In this document: positions 29,535 to 40,765 of the stretch, piece by piece
Numbering within the stretch: position 1 is the first letter of the stretch
Layout of the letters: every line of letters starts with the position of its first letter
Assembly: GCF_947179515.1 (NCBI RefSeq)
Contig: NC_067481.1
Span: 41,334,547 to 41,398,546, forward strand
From: Apodemus sylvaticus
Lineage: Eukaryota; Chordata; Mammalia; Rodentia; Muridae
Length of the DNA stretch: 64,000 nt
Direction: 5' to 3'
Program-made: the position numbers and the translations under genes
Notes under the pieces: model-generated
What the model was told of the DNA's origin: nothing
Databases searched by the model: none
What the model saw: only the letters and a program-made list of their open reading frames with translations

Positions 29535-31669
29535 ACTGGATGTCTGCATGTAGAAGACTGCAAATGATCCATATTTATCACCCAAATGGATCAAAGACCT
29601 CAATGTCAAACCAGATATACCAAATCTAGTAGATCAGAAAGTGGGGAATAGCCTTGAACTCATCAGTCTAGGAGACAATTTTCTGAACAGAACACCAATG
29701 GCTCAGGCACTAAGGTCGAGAATTAATAAATGGGACCTCATGAAATTGAAAAGCTTCTGTAGGTCAAAGCACACCACCATTAGGACAAAACTACAGCTTA
29801 CAGATTGGGAAAAGACCTTTGCAAACTCTACATCTGCCGAGGGCTAATATCCAAAATATATAAAGAATTCAAGAAGTTAGACACCAACAATCCAAATAAC
29901 TCAATGAAAAATGGGATACAGAGCTAAACAAAGGATTCTCAACAGAGGAGTTTTGAACAGCTGAGAAATTTTCAACATCCTTAGTCACCAGGGAATTGCA
30001 AATCAGAACGACTCAGATTCAACCTTACACTCATCAGAATGGCTAAGAATAAAAACTCAAAGGACAGCTCATGCTGGTTAGGATGTGGAGCAAGGGGAAC
30101 AGTCTTTCATTGCTGGCGAGAGTGCAAACTTGTACAAGTTTGGAATTAGAAATCAATTTGGTGTTTTCTCAGAAGATTGGGAAAGTTCTACCTCAAGACC
30201 AAGCTATACCACGATAGACATATACCCAAAAGATGCTCCACCATCCCCCAAGGACACTTGCTCTACTATGTTCATAGCAGCTTTATTTGTAATATCTAGA
30301 AACAGGAAACAACTCAAATGTCTTTCAACTGAAGAATGGATACCAAACATGTTCACTCTATGATTTAAAAAAAGGATATCATGAAGTTCACAGGTGAATG
30401 TATGGAACTAGAATATTATGGAACTAGAATATATCCTGAGTGAGGTACTAGACCCAAAAGGATATTCATGGTATATACTCACTTATAAGTGGATATTAGC
30501 TATAAAGTGCAAGATACCCATGCTATAATCCACAGACCCAAAGAAGCTAAATAACAAGAAGAGCCCAAGGAAGGATGCTTGAATCTTTCCCAGAAGGGAA
30601 AACAAAATAGATATTGGAGGTGGATGGAAGGAGGGAACTGAGCAGAAGAGGGGGTGAGAAAGAGAACGAGTGCAGGGTCGGGTAGAGATCATATATAAAG
30701 AGAGTAGGGGAGAGAGAAGGGAGATCAGCATGGGAGGCAATCTCTAGGACATGCCAGATGGAGGAAGCTTCAGAGAATCTATGGGAGGGACACTGGCTGA
30801 GACTCCTAGCAGTGGGGGATATGGATCCTGAAGTGGCCACTCCCTGTAGAAGCAAGACAGGACACCAGTGGAGGAATAAGGACAGCAACCTACTCACAAA
30901 ACCTTCAACCCAAAATGTGTCCTGACTATAAGATGTGCAGGAACAAAGAGCAGACACCGAGGGAATGGCCAACTAATGATTCCCCCAAACTGAGATACAC
31001 TCCTCAGTCCCGATACTACTTATGATACTCTGTTATGCTTGTAGACAGGAACCTAGCATAACTATCCCATGGGAGACTCCACCAAGCAACTAATGCAGAG
31101 ACTCCCACCCAAACATTAGATGGAGCTCAGGGAGTCTTATGAAAGAGTTAGGAGAAGGACTGAGGGACCCAAAGAAGACAGGGACTCCATAGGAAGACCA
31201 ACAGAATCAACTATCCTGGACTCTTGAGGGATCCCAGAGACTGAACCACCAACCAAAGAATGAGCACTGGCTAGACCTAGGCTCCCTGCATATATGTAGC
31301 AGATGAGCAGCTTGGTCTCCATGCAGGTCTCCCAACAACTGGAGCAGAGGCTGTCCCTGCCTGTGGGTCTCACACCCCTAAATGGACCACCTTGTCTGGC
31401 CTCAGTGGGAGAGGATGGCCTAGTCCTGCAGTGACTTGATGTGTGGGATGAGAGGGAGTCGGGGAATGGTATGGTGGTAAAGTGGGGAAACTTGGTGGAG
31501 TGGGGTGGTAAGGGGTGGGGGAATGAGGGGTGTTAGTGGGTGGGGTGACACCCAGAGCTGGGCTTCCACTCTTGAGATGGGAAAGGTGGAAGGGGGAGGG
31601 GCTTGTGTGAGGGAGTATTGGGAAGAGAGGAACGGTTGTAAAGAATTGAATAAATAAATACATTAAAAA
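29535..31669 (+). mobile_element. Decayed Lx-type L1: ORF2 end plus long 3' UTR
   Basis: 5'-truncated at tggatgtctgcatgtagaag. ORF2-derived sequence runs to about 30490. A 3' UTR of about 1.2 kb follows, purine-rich near 30600-30720 and G-rich at 31440-31620, and ends at gaataaataaatacatt and an A-run. Many substitutions and indels make it clearly older than the copy at 11.8-12.9 kb. Confidence 0.9.
29537..30490 (+). pseudogene. L1 ORF2p C-terminal remnant, frameshifted
   Basis: Pieces of the region C-terminal to the reverse transcriptase survive in separate frames. KWDLMKLKSFC and DWEKTFANS lie in the frame 29641-29847; DTCSTMFIAALF and LSTEEWIPNMF lie in the frame 30085-30363. Stops and frame changes separate them and the final residues are lost. 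The Cys/His motif is broken. It has no coding capacity for a working protein. Confidence 0.9.
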
Positions 31670-32012
31670 AATACCCAACCATATAGCTTCAGGAAGGAAG
31701 GGTTTATTTTGGTTCACAGTTTGAGGGTATAGTGCATCATGATGGAGAGCTCTTGGTGGTAGTAACATGAGGTAACTGGTCATATTGCGTTCATAGTCAG
31801 GAAGCAGAGAGGCATGAAAACAGGTGCTCAGCTTACTTTCTCCATGGGATAGCATTGCCTGTAATTAAGGTAGGTCTTTCCAACTTAATCTAGAAATTCC
31901 TTCATGGGTATTCCAAGCTCAAAGGCTAACCTGATCTAGATAGTCCCTCCCAGGGATGCCCAGGGGCTCATCTTCCTAGGCAATCCTAGGTCCTCTCAAA
32001 TTGATAATCAAC
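31670..32012 (-). mobile_element. Rodent ERVL-MaLR solo LTR
   Basis: Directly abuts the L1 A-tail. Antisense order: ggaaggaagggtttattttg, gttcacagtttgagggtat, tcatgatggagagctcttgg, tcatattgcgttcatagtca, tccctcccagggatgcccag and caaattgataatcaac. Resembles the copy at 17240-17600. Confidence 0.7.
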
Positions 32013-32099
32013 ATTAACATTAGAAGTGAGATCACCATACAAAGTTTCTAGCATGGTGTGTATGGACTATAGGAGGTATCTATAAGTCTTAATCCCACC

Positions 32100-32522
32100 A
32101 GCTCTCTATCTTTTCTATGCTGTACTGTCTCACTTTGTGTCAACTTGGCATAAACTGGAGTTATCACAGAAAAAGGAGTTTCAGGTGAGAAAATGCCTCC
32201 ATGAGATCCAGCTGTGTGGCATTTCCTCAATTAGTGATCAAGGGGGTTGGGAGGGCCCCTTGAGGGTGGTACCATCGCTGGGCTGGTAGTCTTGGGTTCT
32301 ATAAGAAAGCAAGCTGAGCAAATCAGGGGAAGCAAACCAGTAAGTAAAATCCCTCCATGACCTCTGCATCAGCTCCTGCTTCCTGACCTGCTTGAGTTCC
32401 AGAACTAACTTCTTTTGGTGATGAACAGCAATGGGAACGTGTAAGCTGAATAAACCCTTTCCTCACCAACTTGCTTCTTGGTCATGATGTTTTGTGCAGG
32501 AATAGAAACCCTGACTAAGACA
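32100..32522 (+). mobile_element. Rodent ERVL-MaLR (MT-like) solo LTR, nearly complete
   Basis: Sense order: ttgtgtcaacttggcataaa, ctggagttatcacagaaaaa, aaatgcctccatgagatcca, gggttctataagaaagcaag, gatgaacagcaatgggaac, gctgaataaaccctttcctc and gaaaccctgactaagacac. The gaataaa is the usual polyadenylation signal of the LTR; ctataagaa upstream is the TATA-like element. Confidence 0.85.
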
Positions 32523-32695
32523 CATGCCTTTCATTTGGTTTATGTGGCTCCTACTTCAGTTTAGTCTCTGTGTATCACTCACTGTACACAAATTATTTAA
32601 GACCTTGCTTCTCAAATACAGAGTTTTACTTGATAGATGAGAGAAGCAAACTCCTGGGTCAGGCTAAACCCAAGTCACTCTTTAAATAAATCCTT
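32523..32695. other. Short unique spacer
   Basis: No repeat recognised between the LTR and MER20. Confidence 0.4.
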
Positions 32696-32696
32696 C

Positions 32697-32910
32697 GGGG
32701 CAGGGTTCCTCACTGTAGCACTAGGGACATTTCAAACTGGATTATTCTTTGTCACTGGCTGTGTGTTCTGTGCATTGTAAGGTGTTCAGAAGCATCCGAG
32801 CCTCTCTTCATTCCTGGTGACAACCTCCTAGATGGGACTGCATTGTCTGTAGACATCACCAAGTGTCACTGGGTGGAAAATGGAATCATCCCCAGTTGAA
32901 AATAACAAGT
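32697..32910 (-). mobile_element. MER20 hAT-Charlie DNA transposon
   Basis: Antisense MER20 order: gcagggttcctcactgtagc, actagggacatttcaaactg, gattattctttgtcactgg, tgtgcattgtaaggtgttca, gaagcatccgagcctctct and agacatcaccaagtgtcac. Length close to the roughly 220 bp of the family. Confidence 0.75.
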
Positions 32911-33215
32911 GTAGAGAAAAATCTACCCCCAGGCAGCTGTAGGAACCACAGAATCATTTGCAGGCAGACACGTATTGCATAATGAAGTTTTGGTTGGTGA
33001 GGGACTTCACATGTTACAGAGTAAAGATGTTATCACATAAGATTATAACTCTTGGGAATGTTGATAGTTCCTTCTTTGGTGCAAGTACACTTCAGTGTTC
33101 CCACAGTCAAATTACCTGATGATGCATTTCTCAGATCCATGTTGCTAAGTGACACACGTCTGAAGTCTTGTCAGTTGCCATGTGTGATCAAGCATTAAAA
33201 TACCAAGGTGTTTAT
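32911..33215. other. Unique non-coding sequence
   Basis: No repeat recognised. Confidence 0.45.
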
Positions 33216-33221
33216 GGTCTA

Positions 33222-33310
33222 ATTATAGTGGTGGTGATGATGGTGACTATAAGGATGATCATGGTGGTGGTGGTAGTGGTGACCTTAATGATAGTGCTGG
33301 CCATGGTGTT
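33222..33310. repeat. (GTG/GAT)n triplet tract
   Basis: Interspersed gtg, gat and atg triplets, the opposite-strand equivalent of the array at 6.5-6.9 kb but much shorter. Confidence 0.85.
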
Positions 33311-33410
33311 GATGAGTGCATCTTCCACTGAGCTCAATTTCCTGAGCTTGGTTTTAATAGTCCCATCTCCTTAAGGATTTCCAAAGGTCCACCTTACTTT
33401 ATGTTCCAGC

Positions 33411-33772
33411 CCATTTTCTGTTGCTATCATAAAATATCTGGGGATAGGTAATTTATAAAGAACAGAAGTTCATTTGGCTCTTAGTTCTGGAAGCTGGGAA
33501 CTTCAAGACCATGTTACTGGCATCTATTAGCTTCTGGGAAAGGCCTTCTTGCCACACAACACAGTGAAGGACATTGAAGAGGGAGAGAGAAAAGGTCTTA
33601 CTGGTCCTTGGACCAAAGCCACAAAAGGCCATGGTATGGACTCCATCATCCTTACGATGTCCTTGAATTCTGTTATTTCCCAAAGGTCCTGCCTCAAAAA
33701 ACAGTGGGCATATAGATTTGGAGATTTCATGGCTAATTCCATCAACTTTTGGGTGGCCTTCATCCAACATCC
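33411..33772 (-). mobile_element. ERVL-MaLR solo LTR (MST/MT-like)
   Basis: Antisense order: cattttctgttgctatcata, aaatatctggggataggtaa, tttataaagaacagaagttc, ttctggaagctgggaacttc, tctattagcttctgggaaag. Right boundary near 33770. Confidence 0.7.
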
Positions 33773-33820
33773 ACTTCTGGTAATCCTTCTGGGGCTTCTC
33801 TGGGCATCTGAGTCATCATA

Positions 33821-34030
33821 GGACTTTTGCATTTTCTTTTTGGTTTTTTTTTTTTTTTTTTTGGATTTGTTTTTTTTGAGACAGGGTTTCTCTGTGTAGC
33901 CCTGGCTGTCCTGGAACTCACTCTGTAGACCAGGCTGGCCTCGAACTCAGAAATCCGCCTGCCTCTGCCTCCCAGAGTGCTGGGATTACAGGCGTGCGCC
34001 ACCAACGCCCGGTGGGACTTTTGCATTTTC
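33821..34030 (-). mobile_element. Young B1 SINE with 16-bp target-site duplication
   Basis: Full-length antisense B1 (gagacagggtttctctgtgt, ctgtagaccaggctggcctc, agaaatccgcctgcctctgc, tgctgggattacaggcgtgc). The A-rich tail, T-rich here, is at 33837-33885. It is flanked by a perfect ggacttttgcattttc at 33821-33836 and 34015-34030. The near-consensus sequence and intact duplication indicate a recent insertion. Confidence 0.98.
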
Positions 34031-34129
34031 ATCAAGAGTATTCCAGGGATAACAGTGACTAGCGTATGTATAAGACTGATGTTTAAAGTATTTGACATGA
34101 ACTGATCTACTATGTCTCTCTTGTCAACA

Positions 34130-34240
34130 GCATGATGGAATATTGTATACAAGGAAACTGAGGCACAGAGAGAGCGCTCTAGAGGCAGTAAGTAGGTTAG
34201 TGAGGATTCTAACCCAAGTCATCTTGGCAAACAAACTTAC
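34130..34240 (-). mobile_element. MIR SINE fragment
   Basis: acaaggaaactgaggcacag, agagagcgctctagaggcag, aagtaggttagtgaggattc, taacccaagtcatcttgg: antisense MIR. Confidence 0.75.
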
Positions 34241-34695
34241 ATGTTATATTACCTGATGAGGTTTGGAAATAAAGCCCACTGCCTCCTCGGTTGTCATTTC
34301 ATCAGCATGGAGTACAACGGCATGACCACTGGTGTCCAGGGACACCATGAATGTGTCTGTTCTGCAGGAGTACGCTGCTGCCCACAAGCCATTTCAGCTG
34401 TTTAGGGACACCTCTTGCTAGCCTGTGAGATGGGAGACAGTTCCTCTGCACAAGCCTTCAGAGCCTCCTCAGGGGTGGAGACTGAACGACGGGTGTATGA
34501 GCTTGTTAGCCTCCTAATGAATGCTTCAGCCTCTTTCCAGGGAGAAACAGCTCACCAAAGGATGGTAGGGAACAGAGAGAGGCAGAAGAGCCTCTGTCAG
34601 AAACTTTCAGTCTCTGTCAGCGAACCCAGGGAACACACTTGTACAGACAGATAAAGTGCAATGCCAGCTGGCTGTCGGTCTCCGCAAGACTGTGG
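34241..34695. other. Unique non-coding sequence
   Basis: The frame 34415-34654 (79 codons) has no recognised domain. No repeat. Confidence 0.45.
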
Positions 34696-34699
34696 AGGA

Positions 34700-34905
34700 G
34701 GAGAGACAGCGTGCCACTTGGATTTAGAATTTGAATCTCAACTCAGCCACTTTCTAGCTTGGTGGATTTGGGTAACCTGCTTGGCTTCTCTGAGTTCAGT
34801 TCATCTTCTGTTGAATGAGGTGCTAACATCTCTCTTGGGGCATTGATGTGAGAGGAAGACCTGTGTGGGGGCTGTCTGGTAGGTTCTGGGTATTCAGCAA
34901 GCAGA
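34700..34905 (+). mobile_element. MIR SINE, long copy
   Basis: gaatttgaatctcaactcag, ccactttctagcttggtgga, tttgggtaacctgcttggct, tctctgagttcagttcatct, gaatgaggtgctaacatctc and ggggcattgatgtgagagga match MIR from core to right end. Confidence 0.85.
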
Positions 34906-36360
34906 GAAAAAATAGAGGCTGCAAAAAATCACCCAAGGCAGGCCCTGGGAGCTTTGGGGTGCTTATTGGAAAAGTTGACAAGGTAAATTGTGGAGCCTTG
35001 TTGGGTCTGTCATCAGTAGGGTTCCCTGCTTGGTCACGCAGCTCCCCACTTCTGTGGAAGTTACTTTTTTCTAGTCCATGAAACATAGGAAGGGATGATA
35101 AGCCCAGGATTATGGCCCACTTGAAGCTCAGGGTGGGATCAAGCTGCCAGCATCCAACCCTGAGAGTCTGTATCCAGACAGCCAGGCAGAAAACTGTCCC
35201 TATCCTTGAAAATGACTGAAATGAATATATTTAAATCTAGAACTACCCCAATTCTTTTGTTTGTACCTACCTAGCTCCACAAATAGCAGGGGGGAACCCC
35301 AAGACAGAGCTACACATCCTTATGAAAGGGGCTTCCCCTATTTTCCCCTGCTCCAACTTCAACTTCTTTATCATATCACCCATGAAAATCTTCAACTTCA
35401 GCTCTCTTGAGCTGGGTTTTTTTAACAACAGTTACCATTAAGAAAACTAACTCTGACATAGAAGGTCTTGTGAGAGATCTGGGCAAGCTACAGAGAATAG
35501 CCAGTCAAAGATGAGAGGTTCCAGAGCCAGGCAAAGGCTACCCTCAACTGAGTCTCCCACCTCTTTTGCTATGTTGTCATTTGCATTGACTGCTCACAGC
35601 TTCCCTGCTGTTTGTCTCAGAGCATTCTACAGCCTGCTGGAGTGTTCTGAGGAGCCTGAGACATGCATGGCTTAAATTCTATAGCAAGAATGGCGCTCCA
35701 GCTCTGCTCAATGGGTCTTATTGACAGATTCTGGATACTGGTCAAGATACCCATGTCTGAGGCTGTGACCCCAGTCAGTGCCAAGCCATCAATGTCTCCC
35801 TGATTGGATGTAAGCTGGTCTCAGAGCTAGCTTCTGGACCATACAGCTACACAGAATGCCAGTAGTTTGTAAGGGGGTGAGAAGTGTGTGTGTATCTAAG
35901 GCAAGAGAAGACACCTCCCCCCCCCCCAATCTCTTGTAGAGGAACAAGCCAGGAAGGTGTCATGTGGCTCCTAAGATGACTTCTTGGTGCCAGGAGTGTT
36001 TTGATGGGAGAACCTTGAGTACTCCATGTGACAGGAACCAGGGAAAAGAACTCTTCACTGAATTCAGAACTAGAGCAGCAGGAGGAATTATTTCACAATG
36101 TTAACCAAAACTGAAGGTTAAAGACACAGATTTATAAACAAGGGAAGGGAAAGAGGTGTTGCTTTTGACCACTTGTGAGACACTTTCTGAGTGGAGCTAG
36201 AGACCATGAGCAGAGGTGGTGGGGTGGAGGGTGGATGATGGGCTTGGGGGTGGGGTGAAACTGTGGAATAACATAGCTGCTTCAGAAAACACAAGGCAGG
36301 TCCTCCGGGTGGCTCCCCCTGCAATTCTGTGCCAATAGAAATGATGGCACAAGTCTTGTG
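34906..36360. other. Unique non-coding sequence, 1.45 kb
   Basis: A C-run lies at about 35918-35929. No repeat family, RNA gene or credible exon seen. Confidence 0.5.
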
Positions 36361-36410
36361 CAGGCTGGAGCGATGGCTCAGCCATTAAAGGCTAGCTCAT
36401 AACAAAAAAT
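36361..36410 (+). mobile_element. Short SINE head fragment (B2/B4 type)
   Basis: caggctggagcgatggctca then gccattaaaggctagctc: only the tRNA-like head survives. Confidence 0.5.
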
Positions 36411-36499
36411 GTAAGTAACGACTTGTGTGTGTAGATTCATGCATCATTAATTGCGATAGTCAAAAAGCACAAATAAGGACTATTGCTTATTTCACTGAA

Positions 36500-36800
36500 G
36501 GCTCATTCAGTGGAGTGCTTGTCACACAAGCCTAAGGACCCACATTCACCTCAAGAAAAATTGTTTTGGCGGCACATGTTTATAGCCCCACAGATGAGGA
36601 AACAGAGGAAGGAGGATCTGTGGGCCTCACTAGCCAGTCTAGCCAAGCTGACAAACTCTGGGTTAAGTGGGAGACCCTGCCTTACAACAATAAGCAATAA
36701 AGTAATGCACTGAACATAAACCCCAGATCTCTGTATGTGTGTGTGTGCTCTCACACACACACACACCATGCTTTTACATGTGCACACTTAACACCCTCAT
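36500..36800 (+). mobile_element. B4 SINE
   Basis: gctcattcagtggagtgctt, cacaagcctaaggaccca, cactagccagtctagccaag, ctctgggttaagtgggagac and a TG/CA-rich tail at 36735-36770. Diverged. Confidence 0.7.
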
Positions 36801-38000
36801 GAAGATATACACATACAAAGAGAAGAAAGTGAAAATAACCCAAATCTATCAAATAATGGGGGATAAGTAAAATATGGTATAGCTGTCTAGTGCTAGAAAG
36901 CAAGGATGGGAGGAAAGGAAGGAGGAAAGGAAAGATACTAATACCAGTTAGACAGAGGTGAAGCTTGAGAACATGATTCGACAGGGAAGAAGCTAGTCAT
37001 AAAGGCTCACGTATTGTGTGGTATTAATATGATGGTCCAGAGTAAGCAAGCATATTGGTAGAGACAAAAGCAGATTGCTCTGTGCCAGCTGACTGGTCAG
37101 GGCTGGCCTGGGAGTAGGGGGATGTGGAGCTGGGAATTGATAGCTTAGGATGTGAGGATTTCTAGGGGAGTCATGACAGTGATCTGGAACTGATGGTGGT
37201 GATGAATGGGAAAGTCTGTGGATACACTAAAAGCCACTGGAGCGTGCGTTGTAAGTGGGAGATTTGTGTGATATGTGGTTTGTGTCCTAACGAAGCTATT
37301 GAAAGTGTTCATCTTAGAGAAGAGACGGGAGGTCTCCTCCAGCCACGTGACTTCAGCTGTGAGCATATGGGTCACAGTGGAAACCAGAAACTGGAATTAA
37401 AACCACATAGCAATCTTTAAAAGAAGGGGGGGGGGAGACAGGCTTGCCATGTCTTGTTATCCACTACTCAGCGGAGAGGGACTCTTGACAGTTTACTCCA
37501 GGTCAAGCTGCTAACAAATGGAGGGCCTAGAACCAGCCCTCAGGTCTGTTTGATCAATAATTTTTAGCCATTTTTAGGAGCCTCTATAAGGAGGGTCTGC
37601 AGGCTCCTTATATCTCTGGAATGCTACGAAAGGGCAGTGGACAGGTGAGGTGGATCCTTTCCAGCCAACACACCCCTCCCACTCAGCCCCAGGGTTTTGC
37701 AAAGGCATAGACATCCACCTTGTCTTGTTGGCTGGAGGGAATGCCCCAAATCCAGGTACAAGACAGTATCCTGCCCAGGCTGGTATAGGATGCACAGGGA
37801 CCAAGAGAGCAGGATGATGGGAACCTCAGTCTTACTTCTCAAAGGTTCCCTTTTGGGTTTCTGTTGCTGCCACCTTAGTGGCTTCAAGAGGGTGATAACT
37901 CTGTGTGACACTCTGGCCCCATCATGGACCAATAGTCCATTCCTTTGACCTTCATAGCAGAGTGCAGGAGAGACAGGATGATACTTAGTAAAGGTTGTAG
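36801..38000. other. Unique non-coding sequence
   Basis: A G-run is at about 37426-37436. Overlapping plus and minus frames at 37574-37948 carry no known domain. The rest shows no recognised repeat. Confidence 0.5.
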
Positions 38001-38245
38001 TGCAGTGGTTCTCAACCTGTGGGTCGTGACCCCTTTGGGCATTGGAGGGGTTGTCAAATGATGTTTCTGCAAGGGTCCTATATCAGAAATCCTGCATATC
38101 AGCTGTTTACATTAGGATTCATTACAGGAGGAAAAATATAGCTATGAAGTAGCAGTGAAAATAACTTCATGGTTGGGGGGTCACTACAACATGAGGAACT
38201 GTATTAAAGGGTGCAGCATTGGAAAGTTAAGAACTGCTATTGCAC
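38001..38245 (-). mobile_element. URR1-type non-autonomous hAT transposon
   Basis: Starts with the terminal motif cagtggttctcaacctgtgg and continues gtcgtgacccctttgggc, tcagaaatcctgcatatcag, aactgtattaaagggtgcag to a degenerate end gttaagaactgctattg. Rodent-specific family; orientation inferred from the consensus. Confidence 0.85.
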
Positions 38246-38274
38246 AGGGTCTCCAGCCTAGGGGGAAGAGGAAG

Positions 38275-38370
38275 AACGTTCAGTTCCTTGAACTTGAGCA
38301 AGTCACAACATAGTTCCAAGTCTCTGGTTTCTCAACTGTTCAATGGACTTCAGAAGGCCAAGGTTACACT
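38275..38370 (+). mobile_element. MIR-like SINE fragment
   Basis: ttgaacttgagcaagtcaca then gtctctggtttctcaactgt and tcaatggacttcag resemble the MIR core. Weak. Confidence 0.45.
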
Positions 38371-38394
38371 GTTACCACACATGGGAGTGGGCGC

Positions 38395-38735
38395 CTGCAC
38401 TAGTTACTTCTGTGTGATTGTGAGATAATTCTTCATGGGAACAACTCAAAGAGGTTGATTCTGGCTCATGGTCTCAGAAGCTTTCAATCCTCCATGGTGG
38501 GGAGGGTGTGGTGGAGCTGCTGGAATCATGGCCCAGGAGGCATGTGGCACATACCAGGTTCACAACATGGTAGACCAGAAAGCAGAGAGTGAGGCTAAGG
38601 GCAACATATCCCCAGGGGCCAGGGACTACCTCCCAAAGTCTCTACAGCTATTTTCAAATGGAGTTACCAGCTGGGGACCAAGTGTTCAAAACATGAGCTT
38701 GTAAAAGGTCTTTCATATTTAAACCGTAACAACTC
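38395..38735 (-). mobile_element. Rodent ERVL-MaLR solo LTR
   Basis: Antisense order: ctagttacttctgtgtgatt, aaagaggttgattctggctc, tcctccatggtggggagg, tggcccaggaggcatgtggc, cagctggggaccaagtgttc and aaaacatgagcttg. Confidence 0.7.
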
Positions 38736-39735
38736 CCAGTGTTTTTGTGTTCCTCTGACTGTGGTTCTGGTTTGGGGTGGCAGATAGTGATGGGCTCTCA
38801 CTTTGGGGAGAGTAGCCTTACTAGGCCATTTCTCAGAAGTGTTTTGGATGCTATCCTTCCAGGGGCCAAGTGAAGGCCCTCAGGAAGTGTTCCTGCCTTG
38901 TGTACCTCCCAGCAGCTTCTCTGAAGGGAGCCACCTTGAATGGCAGCATCTTCCTCACATTGAGGTTGTGAGGGAGGCCTGAGAGGCCACCCTGCTCATC
39001 AGCCAAACCCTACCAGCCAGCATCAGGTCTGCCTTCCAGTAGGCACTCAAGAAATAGTTTCAAGGACGGGAAGTAGAATGTCAAAGCCAAAGCAGGCCCC
39101 AGAGGACAGCCAATATAGTCATTCTCCATTTATTTTTAACCTCAAAACCCTGGCTTCAAAGAGAAACATTAAGCAGACACTTGGCTTATATATAGATAAG
39201 AGCTGAGCTGTGCTGACTGGGGTGGGGTGTGGTGGGCCTATCCTTGCTGAGGCCTTCAGGGAACCCTCGAGACAATCAGGAACAGAACTGTGAGCTTATG
39301 TATCCCATCTTAGCTGCTCATTGTACAGATGGGAAAGCCAAGGCATTGGAAGGAGGATAGAGTATGACGGACTCTCTTCTGTTCTAGAGAATGAGTTCTT
39401 AGTTTGTCACCTGGCTCCTGGCTCTGGGGTTGCAGAGTTTCTCCTGGCCTGGATGCTTCAGTTATTGTACTGTTCTTGACTTGGCTGGCACCAGACCAGT
39501 AAGAGATGTGTGCATAGAGATGGTGAAAGAGAGGAGGCGGGTGCCTCTCAGGGGCCTGCCTGGGTATTGCGGATGCCTCTCCCTGCCAATCATACATCAC
39601 ACACAATCTTTGCTTTTGTTTTCTTTGTTAATAAAAGAATTGGGATTTTTTTTTTTTAGCCCTGCCACAGAGCAGACAGATTTGAATATTATTTGTCAAC
39701 ATCCCATAAGCAACCCCAGGCACTCCGGGTAGTTG
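38736..39735. other. Unique non-coding sequence
   Basis: A possible L2/MIR end (tagtaggcactcaagaa-like) lies near 39040 and a MIR-like patch near 39290-39345. The block 39120-39230 is AT-rich with a tatatatagataagag word. Minus frame 39310-39606 is unremarkable. Confidence 0.45.
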
Positions 39736-39739
39736 CTTT

Positions 39740-39945
39740 TGCTTTTCTGATACTGGCCATCATCTTCCTTGAAGGAGTAGGGCTCCAGATGGTTGTCTAA
39801 CTCCCTCCTTGGCAAGACAGGAAGTTCCCTGAGAGCAAAAGTAAGATCTTATCTATGTTTATTTTCCCATCCCCTCCAGTGCCCTGCACAACCCTGTAGA
39901 AGGAGGTCGGGCTTAAGCAGGGCTTGTTGAATTGAATTATTGAGC
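39740..39945 (+). mobile_element. L2 LINE 3' end
   Basis: gacaggaagttccctgagag, atctatgtttattttcccat, cccctccagtgccctgcaca, tgttgaattgaattattgag follow the L2 3' end. Confidence 0.7.
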
Positions 39946-40490
39946 AGACAGGCTTCCAAAGGGAAATAAACAAACAAAAGAACGGCCCCCTGTGACTCAA
40001 AGCTGCAGCAACCTGTCACTTGCAGATTAAATCGCAGGCTCCTCAGATGGATGAGGAGGGAGCTTGGAGCCTGCTCTCACTTCCACTTCCGGTGCCCTGA
40101 GGGTCACACTCAGCCCTCCCACTGCCCCACAGGGAGGTGTGGAGAGTGGGGGTGACTCCTGATGGCTTGTCCTGAGCTGTCCCTGTCCCTTTCTTCCAAG
40201 CTAGTGATCTAGTATTGCTGTGATTCCTCCCTTACCCAACCCTTCACCCCTCATGCCTCCCAGAAACAAGCTGCAGCCCCTGCTGTCCATCCTGATGAGA
40301 TGAAATCAATGCCCAAGGAAACAATGTCTTTCTGCCTCGGCTGTGCTCCTCTTGCTGGTCCTACACTTGTTAAAGATAAAGTGGAAATATTTGGTCCAGA
40401 GTTCTGTAGCCGTCCTCTGTAGGCTTCAGTTACTTTTGAGGGAGTTTTGACATTTTGGCTTTTATGTATAGCTAGACCCCTGTCCTAAGG
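39946..40490. other. Unique non-coding sequence
   Basis: No repeat recognised and no frame above 60 codons. Confidence 0.5.
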
Positions 40491-40494
40491 GTCT

Positions 40495-40585
40495 CACCCT
40501 TAAAACCAGAGTTACCAGTTGGGGACCACATGTTCAAACACAGGAGCCTGCGGGGGACATTTCACATTCCAACCCAAACATGACC
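40495..40585 (-). mobile_element. MaLR LTR 5' fragment
   Basis: accagttggggaccacatgt, tcaaacacaggagcctgcgg then gacatttcacattccaac is the antisense 5' end of the same LTR family seen at 38.4 kb. Confidence 0.65.
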
Positions 40586-40609
40586 CAGCGTGGTTCTCAT
40601 CATCACGTC

Positions 40610-40765
40610 ATGTGTTATGCACTGGCCAGGTGACAGCCACCATCCTCACAGCAGTCTCTCAGCATTCCCATCTCAGAGACCAGGAAACTTAGGCTGGCAC
40701 CTTGCCAGGGCCACACTAGAAGAAGACAGTCTGACAATGACTCTATTTTCCCTTTGTCCCATGAC
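40610..40765 (-). mobile_element. MIR SINE
   Basis: Antisense MIR: ttatgcactggccaggtgac, catcctcacagcagtctctc, tctcagagaccaggaaactt, gccagggccacactagaag. Confidence 0.65.
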
